From contig CANOSM010000007.1 in assembly GCA_947569365.1 (NCBI GenBank), forward strand, positions 1 to 64,000: 64,000 nt of DNA, given 5' to 3'. Below, piece by piece: positions 46,552-53,890 of the stretch; the stretch's first letter is position 1; each line of letters opens with the position of its first letter. The translations under genes were made by a program, and so were the position numbers. The stretch is from an uncultured Clostridium sp. GTDB lineage: Bacteria > Bacillota > Clostridia > TANB77 > CAG-508. A model generated the notes under the pieces. The model searched no databases. It had not been told where the DNA came from and saw only the letters and a list, made by a program, of their open reading frames with translations.

Positions 46552-47002
46552 TACATATAAAAATGCTTTTACAGAAGTTTATACAATTCTAAGTTACTTG
46601 GATGATGAGAGTTATTTTAAGATTCCTGAAAATATTGTAAATGCAATTAAAAAAAATCAAAATTTAGATTATAATTTTTACATAGATGAAAGTATACCTT
46701 TCCAAGAACAAAAATTGTTAAAAGAAACAAAAGCGATATTGTTTAATTTATATAGAGACTATTTAATTGATATAAAATATAAAGAAATTTTGTTAAACTA
46801 TCAAAATAAAAAAAATTTAGAACTGGAAAATTTAAAAAGACAGAAATATAATCCAGATGATATTTTTAAAAAACAAAATAATGATGAGGATATATTAAGT
46901 AATAGCAATGTATCTTCTCAAAATATACTTATAGAAGTGAAAAAAAATAATATATTTCAAAAATTAGTAAATAAAATAAAAAAATTTTTACATGTTAGTT
47001 GA
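46541..47002 (+). CDS. small partner protein with KYNPDDIFK motif
   Basis: 153 residues from ATG 46541 (AAAGGAGG before it, inside the preceding gene). The motif RQKYNPDDIFKKQ and the ending FQKLVNKIKKFLH are shared with 23754-24194. In both cases the gene overlaps and follows a larger unknown protein. It therefore looks like an exchangeable partner subunit or localisation tail. Function unknown. Confidence 0.65.
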   Translation: MLNNTYKNAFTEVYTILSYLDDESYFKIPENIVNAIKKNQNLDYNFYIDESIPFQEQKLLKETKAILFNLYRDYLIDIKYKEILLNYQNKKNLELENLKRQKYNPDDIFKKQNNDEDILSNSNVSSQNILIEVKKNNIFQKLVNKIKKFLHVS

Positions 47003-47253
47003 TATTTTTTAATTTTTAGATATTTATAAATACAAATGACTGATTTTGTATCAATCATTTGAAGCAAAAAATGTTGTAAATAACTAAAATAATTATTTTA
47101 TTGTCAAATTTTAAAGATGTAATAAAAATGAGCTGTAATATCATAAAATAAGTATTCATTTCTTCAAACATGCAAGAACAAGTTAGTAATCTGATCAATC
47201 TGCTAGAGCTTTATATTTATGGTATCTTATTATGATAATCATATAGATGAACT
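47003..47253. other. intergenic region
   Basis: A hairpin near 47035-47065 (caaatga..tgat with atca..tcatttg) without a T run is the only structure seen. No gene is supported in this stretch. Confidence 0.5.
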
Positions 47254-47282
47254 TTGACATTCTAATATTTACATAGTAAAAT
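47254..47282 (+). promoter_or_regulatory. sigma-A-type promoter of the DUF6922 remnant
   Basis: TTGACA 47254-47259, 17 bases, TAAAAT 47277-47282, followed by AAGGAG and ATG 47315. Confidence 0.75.
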
Positions 47283-47314
47283 ACTAATAATATATATATA
47301 ATAAGGAGTGTTGT

Positions 47315-47602
47315 ATGCCAGAAGAATTTAAGTGTTATTTTTGGGACACAGAATTTGATAAATTAGATCTTAAGGAAAATAAAAAATATATTATTTCTAG
47401 ATTATTAACTGAAGGAGATATGAATGCTTTTAATTGAGTAAAAGAACATTATACTAGAGATGAAATTATAGAAACAGCAAAAACTAGTAGAAGATTTAAC
47501 TCATTAACAGCAAATTTTTTAAAATATTTTTATGGTCTTAAAGAAGAAGAAATGATATATTATAAGAACATAAAAAGTATGAATTATGTATATAAGGGGT
47601 AA
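47315..47602 (+). pseudogene. DUF6922-like gene with TGA in place of Trp
   Basis: A 95-codon frame: FKCYFWDTEFDKLDLKENKK, SRLLTEGDMNAFN, TGA at 47435-47437, then VKEHYTRDEIIETAKTSRRF. The family has a Trp at the TGA position. Promoter and ribosome binding site are intact, so the lesion looks recent. TGA serves as a normal stop elsewhere in the window, so recoding is unlikely. Confidence 0.72.
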
Positions 47603-47698
47603 TATTATCTATTGGAATGTTATTGATGAAAACATCCAATGTTAAGATAAGTATCATTATAAACATACTAATTTTTATTAGAATGATGGAGAATATAA

Positions 47699-48883
47699 AT
47701 GAAAATCTTATTTGTTAGGCATGGAAAAACAGAATGGAATAATCAAAAGAAAATTCAAGGAAGTGCAGATATATTACTTAGTAATGAAGGAATAGAACAT
47801 GCAGAAATAATGGCTAATAAATTAAAAAATATAAATATTGATGTTGCTTTTTGCTCAACACTAAATAGAGCAAAGCAGACAATGGATATAATTAATAAAT
47901 CAAGGGAGAGTGAAATTCCAGTAATATTTGAAAAGGCTTTAGAAGAAAGAAATTATTATTTATATGAAGGGCGTAATAAATCTCTTTTTGATTATAATCT
48001 TGTATGGAATTATAGCAATCCTTTAAATATAGAAAGCTTTTTTGAATTTGCATGGCCAATTGTACATTTTATCTTTGGAAAGTTACTAAGAGCATATAAG
48101 GACAAGAATGTTTTAATTGTTTCACATGGAGGTGTTTCAAAAATATTTGAAATGATACTTAGTAAAAATTCTTTATATCCAGAAGAAGTGGCAACATATC
48201 TGCCAAATAATAGTGAGATAATTACATATAAAAATATAAGTGATAATGATTTTGTTTTTAATATTAATGAAAATAATAAATTAGAGAAAAGAAATAAAGA
48301 TATTCTTTTCAACATATTAACACCTAATATAGTATCTTTGTATTTCCCAAACCTAAAAATTGAAGAACTAATTGATGTAAATAAAATATCTAAAATTCCT
48401 AAAATAAGATATAGAGCAGCTATAATATTTGAAAGAGAAGATAATAGTATTGCAATAGAGACATATAAAAATACAAAAGAATGTAAACTTCCAGCTAGAA
48501 CAATAGATTCTACACGAAATATTTTGCACCAAGTAAGAGAAATCTTACTACAAATGACAGGATACTTGGGAGATATTTGTGACTTTTGTAATATAGGAGA
48601 AACTATAGAAATTAGACCTAGTGATCCTGTTGCAGAAATAGTTTTTACACAAGTATATTATATATCTAAAGCAACATTAGTTTCACAGCCACTTCCTGAT
48701 AATAAAGATGAAATAGAAGGATTTAAGTCAGATTTCTACTCACCATCTGAAGCTATAAAGTTAATGAATAAAAGTTTATTAGAGTCAAAAGGAATAGAAG
48801 GAGAATTTTATAGACCATTGATTACTAAAAAGTCTATAGCACTGCGTGATAAGTTCATTTTAGATTTTTGGTGTAAAAAATAA
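47699..48883 (+). CDS. histidine phosphatase fused to a degenerate Nudix-like domain
   Basis: 394 residues. Residues about 1-190 are a phosphoglycerate-mutase-type phosphatase: VRHGKTEWN with the catalytic His, STLNRAKQT, and SHGGVSKIF with the second His. Residues from about 215 look like a Nudix fold with a decayed box: LPARTIDSTRNILHQVREIL then LQMTGYLGD, lacking most Glu residues. The second domain may bind rather than cut nucleotides. It fits the nucleotide-metabolism theme of the region. Confidence 0.72.
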   Translation: MKILFVRHGKTEWNNQKKIQGSADILLSNEGIEHAEIMANKLKNINIDVAFCSTLNRAKQTMDIINKSRESEIPVIFEKALEERNYYLYEGRNKSLFDYNLVWNYSNPLNIESFFEFAWPIVHFIFGKLLRAYKDKNVLIVSHGGVSKIFEMILSKNSLYPEEVATYLPNNSEIITYKNISDNDFVFNINENNKLEKRNKDILFNILTPNIVSLYFPNLKIEELIDVNKISKIPKIRYRAAIIFEREDNSIAIETYKNTKECKLPARTIDSTRNILHQVREILLQMTGYLGDICDFCNIGETIEIRPSDPVAEIVFTQVYYISKATLVSQPLPDNKDEIEGFKSDFYSPSEAIKLMNKSLLESKGIEGEFYRPLITKKSIALRDKFILDFWCKK

Positions 48884-48896
48884 AAATGTATAATTA

Positions 48897-48925
48897 TTGC
48901 ATTTAATGTATAAATTTGTTATAAT
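48897..48925 (+). promoter_or_regulatory. promoter of the small gene at 49030
   Basis: TTGCAT 48897-48902, 17 bases, TATAAT 48920-48925. Confidence 0.75.
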
Positions 48926-48942
48926 AAAAATATTCTGAATAC

Positions 48943-49004
48943 TAACACAGCTAGTAACAGAAAATGTAACTATTGTTTTCTGGAGGGGCTGTGTTAACCT
49001 CCAG
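48943..49004 (+). ncRNA. structured 5' leader with H-type pseudoknot potential
   Basis: Stem 1 pairs taacacagc (48943-48951) with gctgtgtta (48988-48996), nine perfect pairs. Stem 2 pairs ctggagg (48980-48986) with cctccag (48998-49004), seven perfect pairs. The order 1-2-1-2 makes an H-type pseudoknot. A third hairpin (cagaaaa with ttttctg, 48958-48982) competes with stem 2. No known riboswitch class was recognised. Confidence 0.6.
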
Positions 49005-49029
49005 ATATAATAATTAGGAGGATAAAAGA

Positions 49030-49287
49030 ATGGCAAACGCAGACAGCAAAGAGAATGTGCTAATTGTAGAGGATGGGAATGTATATATGTATACACTGGT
49101 AGACCCAGATAAGGGGTATGTAAGGAGTAATTTAATTGGGAAAACAATATGTCCAAAAAACATTATCAATTGTATACCCGCTGAAATTTTAAAATCAATG
49201 CTACAAGTGTGTAACATATTTTCAACTCCACAGCTTATATATTTATATAACAACAAGTGGAATACCAAACCAATTATAATGGAATAG
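49030..49287 (+). CDS. hypothetical small protein behind the structured leader
   Basis: 85 residues with AGGAGG just before ATG 49030. It begins MANADSKENVLIVEDG and has no membrane segment. It is a single gene with its own promoter, structured leader and terminator, which suggests individual control. Family not recognised. Confidence 0.65.
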   Translation: MANADSKENVLIVEDGNVYMYTLVDPDKGYVRSNLIGKTICPKNIINCIPAEILKSMLQVCNIFSTPQLIYLYNNKWNTKPIIME

Positions 49288-49310
49288 TCTCTTCTGCATA
49301 ACAGGTTTTG

Positions 49311-49380
49311 TCTAAGAGCTTCAAAGGCTACATACATAGAAATATGTAAATGTAGCCCTAGAGGTTCTTTTTATTTTTTA
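49311..49380 (+). terminator. terminator of the small gene
   Basis: Inner arms ggctacat (49325-49332) and atgtagcc (49349-49356) with outer partial pairing, then a T run. Confidence 0.8.
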
Positions 49381-49467
49381 ATAGTTGAAAAATATATATT
49401 TACTTTTATCTAAGATATAGTATAATAATATTAAAGTTTAAAAATAACTGAAAGGAAATGAAAATAA

Positions 49468-50559
49468 ATGAAAATAGGAATTGTAGGTCTTCCTAATGTA
49501 GGAAAAAGTACAATGTTTAATAGTATAACAAATGCAGGAGCTGAGTGTGCAAATTACCCATTTTGCACAATTGAACCAAATGTAGGTGTAGTTGCAGTAC
49601 CAGATGAAAGATTAGATAAACTTACAGAAATGTATAATCCACAAAAAACAACTCCAGCAGTAATTGAATTTGTTGATATAGCAGGACTTGTAAAAGGTGC
49701 AAGTAAAGGAGAAGGACTTGGAAATAAATTTTTGTCACATATTAGAGAAGTTGATAGTATTGTAGAAGTTGTAAGGTGTTTTGACGATACAAATATAGTT
49801 CATGTTGATGGTAGTATAGATCCTATAAGAGATATAGAAACAATTAATTTAGAGCTTATATTTGCTGATATAGAAACAGTAGATAAAAGACTAGATAAAG
49901 CAAGAAAAAATTTGAAAGCAGATAAAAAATATCAATTTGAAATAGATGTACTTGAGAAAATAAAAAAGACATTAGAAGATGGAAAATCTGCTAGAACATT
50001 AGATTTAAGTGATGAAGAAAAAGAAGTTATAAAAGATGCATTCCTTTTAACAATGAAACCAATTTTATATATTTCTAATGTTTCTGAATCAGACTTAGAA
50101 AATCCATTTGAAAATGAATATGTAAAAAAAGTAAAAGAATATGCTTCATCAGAAAATGCTGAAGTAATTCCTTTATGTGTCAAACTTGAAGAAGAATTAT
50201 CAACTTTAGATAAAGAAGATAAAATAGAAATGTTAAATGAACTTGGACTTTCAGAATCTGGACTTGATAAAGTAATAAAAGCAAGTTATAAATTACTTGG
50301 ACTTATGTCATTTTTAACAGCAGGAGAGCCAGAAGTTAGAGCCTGGACAATAAAAATAGGAACTAAAGCACCACAAGCTGCAGGAAAAATACATTCAGAT
50401 ATAGAAAGAGGATTTATTAGGGCAGAAGTTATTTCTTTTGATGATTTAATCAAATCTGGTAATATGGTTACTGCAAGAGAAAAAGGATTGATAAGATCAG
50501 AAGGGAAAGAATATGTTATGCAAGATGGTGATATTGTACTATTTAGATTTAATGTTTAA
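49468..50559 (+). CDS. ychF: YchF/Obg-family GTPase
   Basis: 363 residues, the usual size. P-loop GLPNVGKST at residues 6-14, DIAGLVKGAS (G3), a helical coiled region (about 130-190), and a C-terminal TGS domain with AWTIKIGTKAPQAAGKIHSD followed by IERGFI. YchF is a near-universal ATP/GTPase associated with ribosomes. GAAAGG precedes ATG 49468. Confidence 0.97.
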   Translation: MKIGIVGLPNVGKSTMFNSITNAGAECANYPFCTIEPNVGVVAVPDERLDKLTEMYNPQKTTPAVIEFVDIAGLVKGASKGEGLGNKFLSHIREVDSIVEVVRCFDDTNIVHVDGSIDPIRDIETINLELIFADIETVDKRLDKARKNLKADKKYQFEIDVLEKIKKTLEDGKSARTLDLSDEEKEVIKDAFLLTMKPILYISNVSESDLENPFENEYVKKVKEYASSENAEVIPLCVKLEEELSTLDKEDKIEMLNELGLSESGLDKVIKASYKLLGLMSFLTAGEPEVRAWTIKIGTKAPQAAGKIHSDIERGFIRAEVISFDDLIKSGNMVTAREKGLIRSEGKEYVMQDGDIVLFRFNV

Positions 50560-50578
50560 TTAAATGGAGATATGACAT

Positions 50579-51664
50579 ATGATAAAAAATGAAAATGGAA
50601 AATGTTTAAATATTATATTAGGAATATTTGCAAGATTAATTTTAACTTTTATATTTATTGTAGTGATAGTTTTTGCTACACTTAAATTTTTAAATATAGA
50701 TTTAGAAGTAAGGTATGCAAATGGACAGTTGCAACTTATAAAAAAGCAACCTGAATATGTTGTTAAAACAATAGATGATGAATATCCTAATCTAGCAGAC
50801 TATAATGAAAATTCATATTTCTATAATCAGCTTGATGATACAGCAAAAGCCATATATATTGGAATAAAAGACAATCTAAATAATATGAAAACAGGAAAAT
50901 ATAAAATAGATTTTAAAACTAGATTTAATGCATTGTTACATCAAAAAGATGGACAAAAGAAATTATCTGCAGCATATCAGACTGCTGTAGATGCCCTAAA
51001 ATCAGACTATCCAGAAATATTTTATATAGATTTTTCGAAAGTATATTTAAACACATATTCTGTAACAGAAGGAGATAGAATAACATATTCAGTATATATT
51101 GATAAAGGAAATAATTCAGATTATCTTATAAAAGGTTTTACTAATGAAAGAGAAGTAAGTAGAGCAATAAATCAAATAGAAGGAATAAAAAATGCTATAA
51201 TAGATGCAATCCCAGATAATAGTAGTAATTTTGATAAGTTAATGTTTGTACATGATTGGCTTGTTGATAATTTAGAATATGATGAAACATTAGAAAGAGA
51301 AAATAGAAGTAATGTATATGGAGCTTTAATGGAAAGAACTGTTACATGTCAAGGATATGCAAAAGCTTTTAAATATATAATGGATGGTTTATCAGTACCA
51401 TGTGTATTAGTAAAAGGAGACGCAACTAATTCGGAAAATCAAACAGAAAAACATATATGGAATTATGTTATGATAAATAAGAAATGGTACGCAATTGATG
51501 TAACATGGGATGATCCAATAATTGTAGGAAATGGTACTGTGTCAAAAGAAATAAAATATAAAAATTTCTGCAAAGGAAAAAGTTTTTTAAACAATCATAA
51601 AGAAAATGGATTAATAGAAGGCACAAATAAATATTTTAAGTATCCAGAACTTACTCAAGAATAA
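50579..51664 (+). CDS. membrane-anchored transglutaminase-like protein
   Basis: 361 residues. One N-terminal membrane helix (about residues 12-34), so the body is probably outside the membrane. The transglutaminase core has VHDWLVDNLEYDET, TVTCQGYAKAFKYI with the catalytic Cys, EKHIWNYVMI with His, and YAIDVTWDDP with Asp. Bacterial members act as cysteine proteases or cross-linkers. It lies 20 bases after ychF. Confidence 0.88.
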   Translation: MIKNENGKCLNIILGIFARLILTFIFIVVIVFATLKFLNIDLEVRYANGQLQLIKKQPEYVVKTIDDEYPNLADYNENSYFYNQLDDTAKAIYIGIKDNLNNMKTGKYKIDFKTRFNALLHQKDGQKKLSAAYQTAVDALKSDYPEIFYIDFSKVYLNTYSVTEGDRITYSVYIDKGNNSDYLIKGFTNEREVSRAINQIEGIKNAIIDAIPDNSSNFDKLMFVHDWLVDNLEYDETLERENRSNVYGALMERTVTCQGYAKAFKYIMDGLSVPCVLVKGDATNSENQTEKHIWNYVMINKKWYAIDVTWDDPIIVGNGTVSKEIKYKNFCKGKSFLNNHKENGLIEGTNKYFKYPELTQE

Positions 51665-51677
51665 TATTATAAATATA

Positions 51678-51720
51678 AAGAACATAAAATAAAGTTAATA
51701 ATTTATGTTCTTTTTCTTTT
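51678..51720 (+). terminator. rho-independent terminator
   Basis: Arms aaagaacataaa 51678-51689 and tttatgttcttt 51702-51713, then T residues. Confidence 0.88.
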
Positions 51721-51799
51721 ATCCTAAAAAACTTGAAAAAACAATAAAAATGTAATAAAATAACATAGAAAAAATGGAAAAAAGAGCGGAGAATAAAAA

Positions 51800-53107
51800 G
51801 TGAAAAAATATTTAGTAATGACAATGGGATGTGAGTTAAATGAAAATGACTCAGAAAAAATATGTGGAATGATAGAAGAACTTGGATATGAAAAAACAGA
51901 AAATTTAGAAGAATGTGATTTAGTAGTATTTAATACATGTTGTGTAAGAGAAAATGCTGAAGAAAGACTATTTGGTAAGATAGGAGAATTAAAAAATATC
52001 AAAGAAAAAAGAGGAACAATAATAGCTATTGGTGGTTGTATGACACAACAAAAACATATACAAGAAAAAATTAAACAAAGTTATCAATATGTAGACTTAG
52101 TATTTGGAACACATACATTAAATAAATTTAGAGAAGATTTAAGAAAAGTTGAAAAAGAAAATAGAAAAATAAGAGATGTAATAGATATAGATGGAGAAGT
52201 AATTGAAGGACTACCTATAAAAAGAAGTAATAAGTATAAAGCTTCAGTTACAATAATGTATGGATGTAATAACTTTTGTACATATTGTATTGTCCCATAT
52301 GTAAGAGGAAGAGAAAGAAGTAGAAAAAAAGAAGATATATTAAAAGAGATACAAAAACTAACAAAAGATGGATATAAAGAAATTACTCTTTTAGGACAAA
52401 ATGTAAATTCATATAATGGAGGAGATGACTATAAATTTTCTAATTTATTATATGATGTATGTAAAATAGAAGGAATAGATAGAGTAAGATTTATATCACC
52501 ACATCCAAAAGATTTTACAGATGACGTTATAAAAGCTATTAAAGATAATAAGAAAATAAGTAGAATAGTACATCTTCCACTTCAATCAGGAAGTTCTAAT
52601 ATATTAAATAAAATGAATAGAAAATATACAAAAGAACAATATATAAAACTAGCAGAAAAAATGAAAAAAGAAATTCCAGAGATATTATTTTCAACAGATA
52701 TAATTGTTGGATTCCCAGAAGAGACAGAAGAAGATTTTGAAGATACTTTAGATGTAGTAAGAAAGATAAATTATGAGCAAATATATATGTTTATATACTC
52801 AAGAAGAGTGGGAACTGTTGCAGATAAGATGGAAAACCAAATTCCAGAAGAAATAAAACACAAAAGATTTGAAAGATTAAAAAACTTATATGAGAGCAGA
52901 GTATCTGAAAATAATCAAAAATATATTGGTAAAACAGAAAAAATATTAGTTAGTGGAACAAGTAAAAATAATGATAATATGCTGACAGGGAGAAGTGATA
53001 CAAATAAAGTTGTTATATTTGAAGGTTCTAAAAACTTAATAGGAAACATGGTAGATGTTAAGATTGTAGAAGAACATAAATGGTATTTAAAAGGAGAAAT
53101 TAAATGA
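51800..53107 (+). CDS. miaB: tRNA-2-methylthio-N6-dimethylallyladenosine synthase MiaB
   Basis: 435 residues from GTG 51800 (GCGGAG before it). N-terminal UPF0004 domain with three Cys (GCELNEND, NTCCVREN, GGCMTQQ). Radical-SAM motif YGCNNFCTYCIVPYVRGRER holds the CxxxCxxC cluster. A C-terminal TRAM domain follows. It adds the methylthio group at A37 of tRNAs reading U-starting codons. It overlaps the next gene by ATGA. Confidence 0.95.
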   Translation: MKKYLVMTMGCELNENDSEKICGMIEELGYEKTENLEECDLVVFNTCCVRENAEERLFGKIGELKNIKEKRGTIIAIGGCMTQQKHIQEKIKQSYQYVDLVFGTHTLNKFREDLRKVEKENRKIRDVIDIDGEVIEGLPIKRSNKYKASVTIMYGCNNFCTYCIVPYVRGRERSRKKEDILKEIQKLTKDGYKEITLLGQNVNSYNGGDDYKFSNLLYDVCKIEGIDRVRFISPHPKDFTDDVIKAIKDNKKISRIVHLPLQSGSSNILNKMNRKYTKEQYIKLAEKMKKEIPEILFSTDIIVGFPEETEEDFEDTLDVVRKINYEQIYMFIYSRRVGTVADKMENQIPEEIKHKRFERLKNLYESRVSENNQKYIGKTEKILVSGTSKNNDNMLTGRSDTNKVVIFEGSKNLIGNMVDVKIVEEHKWYLKGEIK

Positions 53108-53889
53108 GAAAATTATTAGACACAGCTATATGTTCAATACCAAAGTTAGATATAGATGAATTTTGCAGAATAAATAATGTAGATAAAGATGAGTTATATA
53201 AATCTGCAATAGAAATGGAAGACGAAACAATTGGTAATCTTTTTTTAAACAGATATCCAAGAAAAATTAATAAAGAATTAAGACTTGAAGGAGAAAATAT
53301 AATAAAACAAGTACTTAAAACAAATAATATAAAATTATCTGAAATTGCTGGAACATATGATGTAAGCAAAAGATGGATACTAAGAGTAATAAAAAAAGTA
53401 GAAAAAAGCGATCCAGAGCTATATAAGTTATATAAAAGATATAGGAATAAAGCTTTATCTCCAAAAGATGAAGAATTAATAAATAATATGCCAATAGGAG
53501 ATATACAAACACAAAATAGAAATTATCCTGTAGTAAAAAGATTAACAACTAAAACACATGAATATGATAAAATCTTTAAAACCAAAGATGAGATAGCAGA
53601 AGAAATTCATGAAAAAATTGCTAAATTTTGTGAAGATCCAGAAGAGCTAGAAAAGAAATTAAATGATCCAGATACTGAAAAGAGAATAGAAAATAGATGG
53701 AAAAAAGAGAAAGTATTAATGGATATATTTAAAGAATGTTCTTATAATCTTGAATTATTCCATATTGAACTTGGAAACCAAAGTACAAGTGATAGAATAA
53801 GACAAGCATTTAATAAAATAGATGAAGAAGATGGTATGTTAGATATAATAAGAAGAGAAGATAGATTTGGCAGAGGAAAAGGAGAATAA
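53104..53889 (+). CDS. HTH-like protein between miaB and mutS
   Basis: 261 residues, helical and charged. A helix-turn-helix-like unit KLSEIAGTYDVSKRWILRVI lies near residue 80-100, followed by LYKLYKRYRNKALSPKDEE. It resembles the HTH-like units of 45082-46551. It overlaps miaB by ATGA and ends one base before mutS, so it is made together with both. I know no family. A link to DNA repair or regulation is only suggested by position. Confidence 0.6.
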   Translation: MRKLLDTAICSIPKLDIDEFCRINNVDKDELYKSAIEMEDETIGNLFLNRYPRKINKELRLEGENIIKQVLKTNNIKLSEIAGTYDVSKRWILRVIKKVEKSDPELYKLYKRYRNKALSPKDEELINNMPIGDIQTQNRNYPVVKRLTTKTHEYDKIFKTKDEIAEEIHEKIAKFCEDPEELEKKLNDPDTEKRIENRWKKEKVLMDIFKECSYNLELFHIELGNQSTSDRIRQAFNKIDEEDGMLDIIRREDRFGRGKGE

Positions 53890-53890
53890 A

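Noticed and set aside
47315..47602. TGA read as Trp (code 4)
   Set aside because: TGA closes several intact genes at the expected family length (for example at 10923-10925, 17459-17461 and 23755-23757).
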